In this document: positions 25,130 through 38,215 of the stretch, in pieces
Layout: each line of letters opens with the position of its first letter
How positions within the stretch are numbered: position 1 is the first letter of the stretch
Source of the DNA: Mastigias papua
Lineage: Eukaryota; Cnidaria; Scyphozoa; Rhizostomeae; Mastigiidae
Reading direction: 5' to 3'
Assembly: GCA_964019165.1 (NCBI GenBank)
Contig: OZ025283.1
Location: forward strand, 14,513,896 to 14,577,895
Length of the DNA stretch: 64,000 nucleotides
Notes under the pieces: generated by a model
What the model saw: only the letters and a program-made list of their open reading frames with translations
Database searches by the model: none
Told to the model about the DNA's origin: nothing
Position numbers and translations under genes: made by a program

Positions 25130-28029
25130 TTATAGACAAGCACACGATTTTACCACCATATCCGTAAATTCTTCCAGCCCAATAACTCGCTGTCCCTTAA
25201 CTTTACGATGCAATAATAGAGTTTTATTTTCAAATTGCGATGGGGCACAACATGGGGGCCTAATAGGCCGTCCATTCTGTACTGTACCCAACTGGGCCAG
25301 TATCGCTTGCAACACAGCATGATTTGTAGGCGTTTTTGTTGCTTGTGATGAATAAGCACGGCACATTCCTTCGCAACGGTACGCATCGAATATGCGAGGT
25401 GCCAGAACATAGCTGTCCCAGCCGATTTTAGTTGTATCAACAATCATGCTTCTTCTTTTGCAGGGAGGGCTGTTGCTACCTCTCTTGTAGCGAGGACCTC
25501 GATTTGGTTTGGGAAGTTTTACTGCGAGGTTCTCAGCTACATTGATATTTGTTTTGGCAGCTCCCATGTTGCTGCTTGAATACACAACTAAAAATGGCAT
25601 CCTTTCAATGTCACCATGCCCTGCAAATGAGACGCCATTTCTGCGACCCTTTGCATTTACAATTAAAGTGTATTTATCATGCCTTTCCATATGCCACCTT
25701 TTAACCATATCTGTCAACTCAAAAGACTTCCATCCTCCTCCATGAACGTTTAAAATTCTAGAAACTGCAGGGATTCTATCTCTTTTATCCATAATATCCA
25801 CTTGGACGAACCCTGTTGAATTTTTAGCACTTGTTTGACGCAGTTTATACATAAGCAAGTATGCCTTGATAACTGTTTCGCCTTTGGAAATATCTCGAAT
25901 ATCATACGCAAGAGAGTTTCTGGATATGTCGCTGGAAGGCCCTACAACATTGAACAAAAATTTGTTACAAATCATAGGCTATAGATATACCTGATTGGTA
26001 GATCCAGCAGATATGATAATGAGGCCGTGAGGCAGACCATCATAGGCCGTAGATAAGTTAGCCAGGATAGTTTCTATGACACCTAATTATTTAGACATTT
26101 CTGTTACTTTTCTATTACCCCAGTTAATAAGATGTATTAATTGTTGCACCCACCCTTGAAACCACAAAGGATATCCTTAAATTTATCTTTGAAGTGATGA
26201 GATATTTATTGTGAAGATCATTGATGTAATTAATTAGATCTCAAACGATTGCATTTTTAAGCTATCTAATCTTAGAGTTTAAATGATGAAGGAGTTATTA
26301 CAAGAAGAATCGGAAGAACACTGGAAACTTAGCCTAATCAAGTAGCTAACCAGACGAATCCCTTTTGATATGTGAATCTAGATTCACATCTAACTATGTA
26401 CTTCTGCTCCCATTTCGGTCAGTGCTTGGCATTTCATTCTATGATGAGCGTCGAATAAAAAGTACCTTCAGTATGCTCAAAAGTGCTGTAACTATTGTGT
26501 GTAATACGCGCATTCTTATACAGAAACAAATATTTCCTAAAATCTTTTAAGACCAATCGGGAAATCGGTATTTCCATCGATGTTACTAATTTTTATTGTT
26601 ACATTGTTTGCAAATTGAATTATCTCAAATGACAAATTTGTGTTCAGTTTAATGAAAGAGTCTCTTGTGAAATCAATTCTTTAAGTTGCTTGCAAACAAC
26701 TTGGTGGCGAGTGAAAAACAGAAATAAATGAAACTTTATACCCTTAACACAGTTAAATAGCACAGAAAATGATATACCCGTATTTACGAAGTATTTTCAA
26801 ACTTCAATTTGAAACTTGGGAAAAGGAATAAATAGATGTTCAGAAATTCAAAATGAAATAAAGATTTTGACACAAAGCTGTATAGTTCACTGGTCAACAT
26901 TACCATATACCATGCTTACCATATACCATGTTTACTATATATCATATTTATCATATACCATATTTACTATATAACATGTTTACCATATTTCATATTTTCC
27001 ATATACCATGTTTACCATATACCATGTTTACTATATATCATGTTTATCATATACCATGTTTACTATATATCATGTTTATCATATAACATGTTTGCCATAT
27101 ACCATGTGTACGATACAACATGTTTACCAAATGCCATGTTTACCATATAACATGTTTACCCTGTACCATGTTTACTATATACCATGTTTACCATATAACA
27201 TGTTTACCCTGTACCATGTTTACTATATACCATGTTTACCATATAACATGTTTACCATATACCATGTTTACTAGATACCATGTTTGTTAAATTGTGACTT
27301 AATGCCATATTAGTATATTCAGCATGTTCTTAAAGAAATTTCTGGTCAACAAAGCAACAAAATAGAATTTAAAATAGGGAGACCATGTTAAAAATCCGAT
27401 AGCAATTTGAATTGGAAAGCACATTCTAGAGATGCATGACATTGTGTAAATTATAGAGGAATGAATTTTCGGGCATCATGCCACCATATCATTTTCAATG
27501 TTTTACTCAATAATGGTAATCTCTTTTACTATTTCAAGATATAAGGAACCGGGTTTCCAATATCACTAATTGTCATAGCAACAATCTGATGAGATGGACA
27601 AGAAGACCAACCTTTGGTGTTAACGTTTGTTTTGAAAAGAAAATGAATGATGAACTAATTAGCGATAGACGAACTATGTTATTACGTGGATTGACAAAGT
27701 AACAATAGTTCCTTTCAAATATCAGAATGTGAATGTAATTTTATGGACATAGTACATATATAATATGCATTTCAAGTATGCATTGATAAAAATCTCTTTA
27801 ATATACCTACACGCCAAACAAATATTCTTGCATCAACAATTTATATGTACATACATACATACAACCATACATATAAACATACATAAATATAAATAAATAT
27901 GTATATAATATATTATAATATATTATAATATATATATATATTATATAAAATATACATGTATATAATATAATATATATATTATAATATAATATAATATATA
28001 TATTATATATATATTATATATTTATATTT

Positions 28030-28127
<98 letters not shown>

Positions 28128-31100
28128 CATATTTACATATATATATATTTATACATATTTATATTTATACATTTTTATTGATAAAATGCTAATAGATTCA
28201 AGCTTGGCCGTCTGGTAATAATGGTTCTGTTGCTAAATGTTCGAAAACACATGGAAAACGAGGGTGTTATCTGTTTTCTATACCACTAACACTCTTGGTA
28301 AGGTTATGATAAGGAACCTACGTAAGCAATGAAAGGAATACTCACGCACCATCACAGGAACAGATATTATAGTGCATCATTTTTGCGTGCTAGCCCTAGA
28401 CGTTTTATTAAGTTATACTCTTGAATACCGATCTTTGCTATTACCTAAAAGTATCAGTTTCGCCAGCAGGGCTATAAGCCAATCTTCTCTTTGGTTCAAA
28501 AAAACATTTTTTCCAGAGTTGGACAAATCATCATTTGTATTCGCTGGGAAGCAGGTCGGAAAAGTCATAGGAAAAAGCATGGAGACATAAAGAACATAAT
28601 TAACATCTAATGGAATTGAGGATTTTGAGAGGGTCTGGTTATTCTCAGAGATTCATCATCAAACAAAAGATAAGATCACAGTGGTTCAGTATGATTTGCT
28701 ATCAAAGTTCTAAATCACCACCCTAATCTTACGTCTCTTTATTTTGTATTTAAATCATCTAATGACAATCAAGATTTGCAATTGCCTCGGATAGTAACAG
28801 ATAAAACAGAAAATCAACATGGTATGTTAAAAATCTCAACAAAATGTTTATCTCTAGTAAACAAAAAACCGCGATAACATTTTTCATGATTATGAACTTC
28901 CTATCTCTAACAGCTGCCCTTAACAGTTTAGAAAGGCCGGGTGAAGGGTAGAAATTAAGAAAGATGGAGAAAGGAGAAGCTTTGGGATAAAAGGGTGGGT
29001 AATGTCATTCCAGAAAGTGACGTTGTAATTGCTGAGGCCTTTCTAAGGTTCTCAGTTGGAATAGAAACCAGAAGGAACTCTATCAGTGTCGAACTTCGAG
29101 AATTTTGTCTTGATAGTAAATCTGACTTTTTTGGCTTTGAATCATGTTCTGTCATTCATCTATTTGATTCCAGCTGTTCACCATGCTTAACTGTTCTTTT
29201 CGATTCTGAAACTAAGACAGCAACCCGTAATCCGCGCATTTTTCATGTAACTAAGGCCTGTTCAAAAGTTAATTGGAATATTGTTTTCCAGTTCCTCAAG
29301 AATGCAGATCTGTAATACTAGAAGTTCCTGTAGTTAATGACAGTATTAATTCGCTAGAAGAAATTGTCCATTTCCTCAGAATGGCTTTTGGTGTTTGAGC
29401 TAAGATTTAAATAAGATATAGCTACATTCGCTTGAAGCATTTATTATCAACATTCATTATTCCGTATGATACAGTAATTTCTGATTTCATGTTATTCGAT
29501 AATAAAATTCATCAACGTGAAAGCTGTTATGTCTCAATCATCAAAGCAGTGTGATTATACCAGAGAAGGGTTTAATGGAATGCTTAAGCAGAAGATAGAA
29601 TTTGTTGCCAGAAATGCTGTATTCAAAATGCTTTCAAAGCAATTTATGTTGATTGTTGATAATTCCTAATGGTCATCGATATAATTTCACGCGGATTAAA
29701 GTTTTATGAAAGAAACTATAATTAGTTTTACCTTTAATTACAGAAATTTGAATGGACTTGAATTACATTAATGTTAACACATTTTCATGACGTAATGACC
29801 TTTTATTCGTGCTCATCTAAATGAACCGAGATGTTTCGCAAAAGCAGATATCAGTTCATGTTGATTTGATCTTGCATTAAAAGTTCTGACAAACTTCTAA
29901 CGTGCAGTATATCTGCATAATCTTATTCTTTACGTGTGTATGGTTTGATCGAATATCCGAAACATCTAGCATTTTAACCGCTAAACTTAACCGACTTTGA
30001 TGCGTTATCGAAATTGTAATCAAATGAGAAAATACAAGGCCCCGTTTGGTTATAACTATTAGATAGTTTTTCTTTGTGATTCTGTTACTAATCGATATAT
30101 CGATGTGAAAAATTTGACGTACATTTATTTCAAGACGATTACGATTCTGCTGCTATATGCAAAGATGCAACAGCATCGCACAAGTTTTTCTCTTAACTGT
30201 CTACAGCAGTTTCATACTTGCTACGAGGCTAACGTTAATGGCTATCATAACTGCAGTCAAATTTGTCTCCAACTATTGGCACTAAAAGTTTTTGGTCAAA
30301 GAGAGTTGTTTTGAATTTCAAACGGACCAAATTCTAGAATCAGACCCCCCATATTTAATCAGTTTTTAAAAATGATGACTTGGCGGTCATTTTGACCATT
30401 TAAAAACAAGCCATCATATCCGCATTTGTTGGTTGTTGGTAAGGTGGGATAAATATAAACCAATATACAGAAAAAAGAGTTTTACAAGAGTGTCTAATCA
30501 ATTGGAATTGTCGTTTGTTACCAAGAGACTGCAATTCAGTTGGTACGCAGATCCGCTTATTTGTAAACTTTCGGAAAGAAACTTAAATTGGATGCTTATC
30601 AAAATGGCGTTTCAATCAAGGACATCGCGTTATAAGTTGGGCGACTTAAATGCTTTGCTGTTCATGAATGGATCAGTTTGTCTTATAGATGTAATCTCTT
30701 ATATTAACACTGGCGTGGACAATTCTTCTGTTCAACCTTGTATAACAAATCCCATATAATTTCGATGGAAATCAGTAATGAAACCTTAAAAGTTTATCTG
30801 TTCGGCGACCCATACCACACAGTAACGGCAATTTAAGTTGAAGCCACAATCTATAGGTACCGTCCCGACAGTCTGAAGGTCTGAAAGTTTATTCACACGG
30901 TTGTTTGAACAACAAGAGAGCAACATAGTGCAATCGCTTATCGAGAATGGAAGGCCCAAACAATATGTAGAAGATAAGAACGATATGGGTAAACATTAGC
31001 AAAATGACATTTGCTCTGTTACCATGTATGCTAAACAGTAGCTCCATATCAATATGAATAGTTAAGTGACATAAACAAATGTCGAAACAAAGAAATGCAT

Positions 31101-31454
31101 ATAAATCGACGACTATAAATCATCGTGAATGAATACAACATAGATTGATGCCGAATTCATGTCATGGTTAGAGAGAAATGAATTCATACCTGGCAGAAAA
31201 CACTTGATTTTATCAGCGAGTGTACTAACACCTTTCCTGCGGTTTCCGTATTGATCAACAATAATATTGTACAAGTCAATCATATACTTGGGAGCAAGGA
31301 GCCTTTTCTCTTGAGAGTCACCACTTCCCCATGGGTTGTCCCTCACACTGTTCATCATCGGAGCTGCATTAACAACTTGAATCACGGATAACATTGTAAA
31401 TGTTGATAAAAACGAACAAGTCATCCACAACATCATTCTGTTCCTGTTCACCAT
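25130..31454 (-). CDS. TGF-beta superfamily ligand, Nodal-related (2 exons)
   Basis: Exon 1 is 31454-31190, the intron is GT-AG, and exon 2 is 25941-25130. The join is in phase and gives 358 aa. Residues 1-30 form a signal peptide (hydrophobic core [15 protein letters not shown], likely cut after VNA). A propeptide follows, with a furin-type site RYKR at 239-242 that would release a 116-residue mature domain. That domain has the seven cysteines of the cystine knot: PPC, YRC-EGMC, CC, CAC. Nodal-like features are [39 protein letters not shown] and the C-terminal CxCL. BMP2/4 proteins differ at these places (FYCHGEC, CCVP, CGCR). It has one N-glycosylation site (NKT) in the mature part. Secreted morphogen signalling through activin-type receptors is the family role. 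Orthology to Nodal rather than another GDF/BMP needs a tree. Confidence 0.9.
26895..27285. repeat. 16-bp minisatellite (ACCATGTTTACTATAT), about 24 copies
   Basis: Units such as ACCATGTTTACTATAT, ATCATGTTTATCATAT and AACATGTTTACCCTGT follow each other with drift. There is a partial 48-bp higher-order period near 27160-27260. Sixteen bases is not a multiple of three, so the open frame here repeats every 16 residues. It is a by-product of the repeat. Confidence 0.9.
27840..28150. repeat. AT-rich microsatellite block, (TA)n with CATA/TATAA variants
   Basis: (CATA)n at about 27848-27900 grades into ATAATATATTATAAT variants and then a pure (TA)n run at about 28045-28120. Confidence 0.85.
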
Positions 31455-31482
31455 CTCTCATCGAATTCGTAGCAGATCTTCA

Positions 31483-31578
31483 TATATTTTTATACCTAGT
31501 CAATGTTGATAGCTTCACCTCGTGTCCTATGCGCAATAATATAAACGCACCAATAAGCCAGTACATAACTCCCGCCCC
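31483..31578 (-). promoter_or_regulatory. Core promoter of the TGF-beta gene (TATA, CCAAT, GC box)
   Basis: Reading on the minus strand toward the ATG at 31454: a GC box (complement CCCGCCCC, 31571-31578), an inverted CCAAT (31550-31554) and TATAAAAATATA (31483-31494). The order is canonical. The TATA box is about 30-40 bp from the ATG, so the 5' UTR must be very short. Confidence 0.55.
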
Positions 31579-31579
31579 A

Positions 31580-32827
31580 TAATTTCCTTCTTTTGTCACC
31601 AAACTCAGTAGTTTCCGTGCGCTAAGATCATACAAAATGTTCTAAGAACATTCTCTAATTACTTTAAAAGCTTAACATCTAAGCGTGCGTGTGTGTGTGT
31701 GTTTAGTTATATCTTTGAAGAAGAGTGGCACAGTATATGAACAGTGATAGTTTCTACGATTGTTACGATCAAGATAGACCCACGTGACATGCTGGGTTTT
31801 AGGCTTCAGTCTACTTAATGTATTAAATTATTATAATTGAATAAGAATAATCTTTATTCATATGCTGATATGGGGCTGAGCACAGGGTGACCAGCTTCAA
31901 AGGAAACTTTACTCAAGTAATAAAGATGTGTCTGATACTCTGTGTATGATTTCGTGAAAGGCGAATGGGAGAGACAAGGGCTGCCAATATACGGCAATTT
32001 CAAATCAGTAATGCTCTGCTTCTGACAACCAAACGTTAAAGAGCATCAGACATATCTTGAAATGCACAGCCATTTGTGGGTTTACGTTATCTGAAGTATA
32101 TAACACATGAACTGTATCATGAAATACCAACCATTGACATTGTAACTGGAATATAACAAAACGGCTTGAAGGGGAAATTCATTAACTTTATAATGTCCCC
32201 GAATAATGCAGAAAGTGACATAGTAAGCATAACCAATGAATAATTCAAATATCATTCTCATAATACAACATTAATAATATCAACAACATTTCATAGCCTT
32301 CGTTCATGCGTTTTCTATCATTCCCTCTGTACTTCTTTGCCTGCAATTCTTCCTCTTCCCCAGTCCTCAATTACTTAATCAAACAACATGGTAGACATAA
32401 CAACACTTCTTCTTTTTACTAACAGACAAATCCTTATATCTGAATGGTGATCGTATTTCCCTGCAAGTGCTGGATAATTGTCTATCATTTTTATCATCAA
32501 CTGATTGGTGTTCAACAGTGATTTCTGAAACAGCAGCTGCTTCCCCTGCCACAGTCATCTAGTCTTGACTATAGAATCCTCTTTTCGACGATCCTGGTTC
32601 TCCATCCACCTTATATAATTTTCACCTTTATTGTAGATAACAGCAATCTTTACATCATCGCAATGCCCCCTGAACTTTGCGCCGTGACATATTACGTATA
32701 TAGACAAGGTCTTCCTGAGCGTATATGGATTCGCTCAGTTCATCTGGTTCTCTCGGAGAACACGTTGTATCTTATCTCGTTTTTTGGCCTCTGCTTGTAT
32801 CCCTGCTCTTGATTCAATATACGTTTT
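31580..32827. other. Intergenic DNA upstream of the TGF-beta gene
   Basis: No coding region seen. A short (GT)n run lies near 31685-31702. If the TGF-beta promoter extends, its upstream control elements would be here. Confidence 0.4.
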
Positions 32828-33305
32828 TTAATGAGAAACCAGTTTCTAAGAAACCTAGTGCTAGACAAGCTAAAATTTAAGAAACTTTTACAACTACAAC
32901 GAAAAAGTTAAGAAACTTTAGAATTTTCTGTGCTATTTCACAGTTTGGGGTTTGGGAAACATATTTCCTCCACGAATTTAACAAGTGTTAACTAAAGTAC
33001 ATGGTTTTAAGTGCAAGCTTTATCGACGGCACTAGAAAAGAGCGATATATATTCTCACATGGGATTTTCGAGGACCAAAGTGAAGATTATGTTTATCGAA
33101 AAACTATGTGGACATGAGGTTGATTTAGATTTAAAACCGCACTAACGTCTTTTGTTTGCTATAATGCAAATAGTTTGCTATATCCAAGTGTTTAAATGCA
33201 ATCTTTTTATCAAATTAAGAAACTTTTAGGAAACTCTTAGAACTAAAAAGTGGCCAAAAGCTAAGAAACTTTTAGTACTAGGCCTTGAACTAGGTTTCTT
33301 ATTAA
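32828..33305. mobile_element. MITE-like inverted-repeat element with AAGAAACTTTT subrepeats
   Basis: The left end TTAATGAGAAACC is mirrored by GGTTTCTTATTAA at the right end (33293-33305). Inside the arms the motif TAAGAAACTTTT recurs at least four times. It sits exactly at the truncated end of the gypsy integrase remnant, so it probably inserted into that element. No coding content. Boundaries and superfamily are uncertain. Confidence 0.5.
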
Positions 33306-33777
33306 CGGAAACGTGTACCGTCCTTGGAAATTCCTTCCGGTATCCATCACGGAACAAAAGGTTCCCGGGTGATACATCCGTTTTAGGATGGGGTGTTGCA
33401 CAGGAAGCATGCATCATTGATGGTTGTCTGCTTGTCAAATCTATTAAGATTTCTTGTTCTTAGCGCTTTCCCTAAAGGTCGCATAAATATCTTACTGCAT
33501 TTGCTTGTCGGTGATAGGCAAATGTTCTCACATGTTTAATGTTATTGCGCTCGGAAAAGCTAGCAAAGTCCTTGGAATCAAACGGTGGCCCTTTGTCTGT
33601 GCGATGCATCTCTGGATAGCCGAAATCTATATAAATGTCATCTAGTGCCCTTATGATAGGCTTAGCTCCAGTTCTTGGGACCAGCTTTGCTGCTGGAAAC
33701 ACTCATTTGATCTTGTACTACCAAAACATGATTATTGTCAGGCATAGGACTGAATAGATCAATACTTACATTTTGCC

Positions 33778-34204
33778 ATGTATAATCAGGAGCCCTATGC
33801 CGTTATGGCTTATAAGATCATGAATAGACTCTGCCCTGAAAACCTTTGGAACAAATTTCAACGAAGATCCCATTATTCCAACTATAACACACGCTTCTGC
33901 AGAGATCTTCAGATTCCGAGGTACAATCTGGAGTACGCCAAAAAAGGATTTTCGTATTCAGCTCTTAAGGTCTGGAATGAAATCCCAATAAGTATCAGGG
34001 AGCTTCCTACCTTGTGCCGATTCAAAAAACAACTGAAAATGCATTTGATGAGCTGAAAGCCAAAAAAAAAAACACGACTCCCTGGAAGATCAGCAATGCC
34101 ATTAGTTTTTTAGCTTTAGTATATAGTATTAATTAATAAACCTTTCTTTTTGTATTGTTAGATTTAGCTGAAGGGATTTTGTGTATAAATAATTTAAAAT
34201 GAAA
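33778..34204 (+). mobile_element. CR1-like LINE 3' end inserted in the gypsy integrase
   Basis: The frame 33778-34056 encodes the C-terminal tail typical of CR1/Rex-type LINEs (YNTRF, LQIPRYN, KGFSYSALKVWNEIP, RFKKQLKMHL). It is followed by an A-rich stretch and a 3' UTR containing CTGGAAGATCAGCAA and TGAAGGGATTTTGTG. A similar but more decayed tail is at 53950-54380. The element is 5'-truncated, as such LINEs usually are, and splits the gypsy integrase at 33777/34205. Confidence 0.75.
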
Positions 34205-36087
34205 CTATGAGAACGAATTGGCTCACGTGTTGTCTTGATTGTGAACAACTGACACTCTCTATATGATGCAACTTTTCCTTCAACTTTCTGGTTCACTTTT
34301 GGAGCGAAAAATAACTCCGCAGACGGCGTTTAAGGTTATTCATTCTTGCGTGACTTACTCGATGTGCTTTTACAAGGGCAATGCCCCACAAACTTTCAGG
34401 AAGAATTGTGCGCTCTCCCTTCATCATCAACTCTTCATCTGAGATCCTGAGCTCAGAAAATACTTCTCGATATGCAGCAAGTGTGCTCTTTGTCTTTGGT
34501 ATACACCCCTTTCTGATGTATTTCTTCAGCCTTCGAAGAGTCTTGTCATTGTTTCTTTCTTTAATGATGCGATCTATAGAAATACGTTCTGTATATGGAG
34601 AATATTCAAGAAACCATATAGTTTTTTCAAATTCATTGGTTTCCTGTTGCAGATCTCTACCAATGGAAATAAATGGAGTTGCATGCCTGAATCAGCCGAG
34701 TTATCTTTTCCTTCCTTCCAGATAACTCTGCACTGCACATCTTGATGGCGAATTCGATCTATCCTAACTGATCCTTTCCTGTAGTACAAGTAGCAAAGGC
34801 CACTGGCTTGGAATTATCACTTGTTTCCCCTTGTATCAAAATAGCAGAAATTTCAGAATAGTGAGCATCAACATAAATAAACGTATTTACTTCAGGATCA
34901 AAGTGCCGGAGAAGAGTATCACTTCTGAATGTATCCATTATCATTTGAAATTCCTTCTGATATTTACCGTCCCACTTAAAACGACTGCTTTTCTTTGTTC
35001 ACAAATGAAGTTTCATCGTTTTGCAAGTTAGATCTGGTATAAAGTCATTCTTGGATCGGATCATGCAGAGAAAAGATCGCAACTCTTCTTTTGAACTTGG
35101 TCTGGAGGCATGTAACAATGCATTTACTTTCGCTGGGTCACGCATAATACCATCGTTACAAACACGTATTCTCCCAGAAGTGAGTTTTCTTCTTACCAAA
35201 CATGCATTATCAGGGTCCAGGGTCACTCAGATGTTGAGATTGTTTGGAGGACTCAACTTAATGCGTGATCACGTTGTTGCTCTTTGTTTTAGCAGCTACT
35301 ATGATATCGTCATGGATACCTTGTGCTCCAGGGATTGTTAAAGAACCAAATATTCTCTATCTAATCTTGTGAGAAGAACTGAGCAATGAATACACCGAGT
35401 TTAAGTATAATAATCATTCATGAAATCAACTTCGATCTTGTACGCGCCCTCACTCGCAGTAATCTGTCACAAAACTCCCTCCTAATCACAAGTGTTTCTG
35501 GTACATTTAACTAAACTACACCAACGCTCAATCTCACTAATTGACCAATCGTATACCAACTCTAATCAACTGACTGTGTAGCTAAACAACACTAAGCATA
35601 AAATCAAACTACAAATTAATTGTTGATAATTCCTACTTCTCCAAAACAGTACTGCGTCGAACAGCCCCAGAAGCATAGCAGCCAGTGCAAATTTGCAAAG
35701 CTAACCGCGCAGCGGAAGGTTTTAGCACTGAGATCGATTGAAATAGAAGTAGAAGAGACTTTGTCAACTCACCGGAAGCTGATATCCTAACCTTGGTTAG
35801 TCTGCGATAACGCATCAGCTGGTTTCCTGCGTGAAACACAGTAATCTTCTTCGACTCTTCATCAAGCTGTACTTGATGGAAGGAAGATTTAAAATCAAGT
35901 TTGGAGAAATGTTGGCATCCTGCCAGTTGCGCTTTAATGCACTTTACCCTTGCAATAGGAATATTTGTTGAATTAATTGCCATGTTAGCCTGATGCATGT
36001 CAACAGTAACCCGATTACCACAATCATCTTTTGGAGCAAGCACTACATTAGAAAACCATGGTGCAGGCCCTACATATTTCTCTATTA

Positions 36088-38215
36088 CAGACCTGGGCAA
36101 ACTACGGCCCGCGGACCATATCTGGCCCTTTGTACACCCCTGTCCGACCCGCGTGAGGCCAATCATAAATCAAAGAAATTTCTGTCTTTCTTGGTCTTAT
36201 TTTGAAAAGCATTACGTTTCTTATAGTTATCTGAACCATGAGCGTACGTGAATGAAGGATAACAACCATATGTGCTGCTAGCCACGTCATCCTCAAGATG
36301 TAGGCTCATGCTCAGAAAAGAACAGTTGATAACGAATGCCGTGCTACATAGATTGCCTAGTATTTCTTTACAGAAGTTGAAAGTAAAGCAGTGTGTTTAC
36401 TTTGTGGTACACAGGGTCGCTGTGCATAAATATTATAATTTGAATTGCCACTACACGACCAAGCATGAAGATAAATGCAGAAATGTGTCTGATGATGAGC
36501 ATACAAGGGAGTCTGATGCATTGCTTGCAAAACTAAAAACCGAACAAGGACTTTTTAACAAACTTCACCATTCCAGAGATGCATCTGTCAGGACAAGCTA
36601 CATCATTTCTCACAAAATTGCCAGAAAAAGTAAAGCGTTTTCTGACTGAGAATTTATCAAGGAGTGCCTATTGGACTGTGCTGTGCTGATATGCCCGGAG
36701 AAAAAGGGTTCATCTGAGAAAGTTTCAACCTCCCGATGTACTGTAGCGAGGCGGATTGAGGACATCGCAGGAAACTTCGAACTTCAGCTGAAGGACAGAG
36801 CGGCCGAATTTGACTGCTTTTCTCTGGCTTTGGATAAGAGCTGTGATGTATGTGACACCACTTATCTTCTTACGTGGGATAACTGTCAAATCACAGAGGA
36901 GTTGGCAGCCATGCAGTCGATGAAAGGGACAACAATTGGGAATGACTTGTTCAGATTGGTTCGTGACTGTCTGGACATGTTGGGACAGAAATGGGAGAAG
37001 CGTGCAGGTGTAACGACAGATGGATGTCCTATATCTGACATGGAAAAATGTTGGATTTTTAAAGAGAATGCAGGCTGAAGTGATAGAGATAACCCTGTAC
37101 AGAAATGGACATTTTTGCATTGTATTATACATCAGGAAGTGTTGTGCAAGACTGAGTTAAAAATGAAAAATATTGTTGATACTGTAACTAAAACAGTTAA
37201 CTTCATCAGAGCGAAATTGTTAAATCACAGACAATTTGTTGCATTATTGAAGGAAAATGAGATTGAACATGGTGACATAAACTTTTATTGCACTGTTAGG
37301 TGGCTCAGTCTTGGCAAGGTACTGAAAGGTTTCTGGGACCTGAGAGACCAGATGCAAGATATCTGTGTTAAGAAAGGTAATGACGTCCCAGAACTTTCAG
37401 ATAAATACTGGGTGGCAGACTTTGGATTCTCAGTGGATGTAACTGCACTAATGAACCAACTAAATATCAAACTGCAGAGCAAAGGCCTTTTTGTGCATGG
37501 GATGTACAGTGCAGTTAAAGCTTTCATGAGAACGTTGCAGCTTATCTCAAGCCAAATGAAGGACAACGTTCTGACTCACTTGCCAACACTAAGTGGAGCC
37601 AAAGACCTCATGATCACCTCCAAAAGTATTCAACCATGCTAGAAGCACTGCATGCAGAGTTTTCAAGGTGATTTCAAGTTTTCAATACGCTGGAGAGTGA
37701 AATGCACACGGTTTCTTCTTCCTTCAACTGCAGTGTGGATGATGCACCAAGTGAAATTCAAATGGAACTCGTAGACCTGCAGCCTGACGCACTTTTGACG
37801 GAACACTTCAAGTCAGTCTCACTGATGGACTTTTACTCCTCCCTCATAGAGGAAAGCTTTCCACACCTGAGGAGGCATGCTTTGAGCATCCTAGTCTTCT
37901 TTGGATCTACCTATCATCGTGAGCAGACATTCTAAGTGATGAAGTTCAATAAATCCAAACACAGATCCTCTGTGACTGATGACCACCTCTCCGCTGTCCT
38001 TCAAATTGCCACTCAAGACATCCAGTCAAATTTGAACGTTCTTGTTGAAGTCCAGAACAGACTGGGTTATTCTTACTGAAAAGATTACATGAGGTGGAAA
38101 ACATTACAAACTATTGTTTGCTGTATTGCTGCACTTATGTAAATTTGTGAAGTTGTTTGTTGCTTTTCATTGTTTCACATAATCTAATATGAATATTTTA
38201 CAAAGTGCTTTAATT
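36088..38215 (+). mobile_element. hAT (Charlie-type) DNA transposon inserted in the gypsy element
   Basis: The left end is the hAT terminus CAGACCTGGGCAAACTACGG (36088), preceded by CTCTATTA (36080-36087), a candidate 8-bp target site. The matching right terminus is not visible. The element must end before gypsy sequence resumes near 38215. A decayed transposase occupies the centre. Confidence 0.75.
36272..38079 (+). pseudogene. hAT transposase pseudogene (GTF2IRD2/Charlie type)
   Basis: Conserved pieces lie in one frame from 36272 to about 37620: KCRNVSDDEH-like zinc/linker region, FSLALDKSCDVCDTTYLL, ELAAMQSMKGTTIGNDLF, GVTTDGCP, LHCIIHQEVLC, TVRWLSLGKVLKGFWDLRD. It is broken by in-frame stops at 36647-36649 and 37076-37078. 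A frameshift near 37600-37640 leads into SSFNCSVDDAPSEIQMEL and the hAT dimerisation region (FYSSL, HREQTF, then a TAA at 37933-37935, then FNKSKHRSSVTDDHL). The product cannot be active. The catalytic Asp of ALDKS is present. Confidence 0.85.

Larger units (their letters stand above)
25942..31189. other. Single 5.2-kb intron of the TGF-beta gene
   Basis: Holds a 16-bp minisatellite (26895-27285) and a long (TA)n-rich tract (27840-28150). I see no other genes. The 106-codon plus-strand frame at 28995-29315 has no recognisable domain. Confidence 0.6.

Noticed and set aside
28995..29315. 106-codon ORF in the TGF-beta intron as a nested gene
   Set aside because: No recognisable domain, no promoter or splice support, and plausible by chance in this length of sequence.
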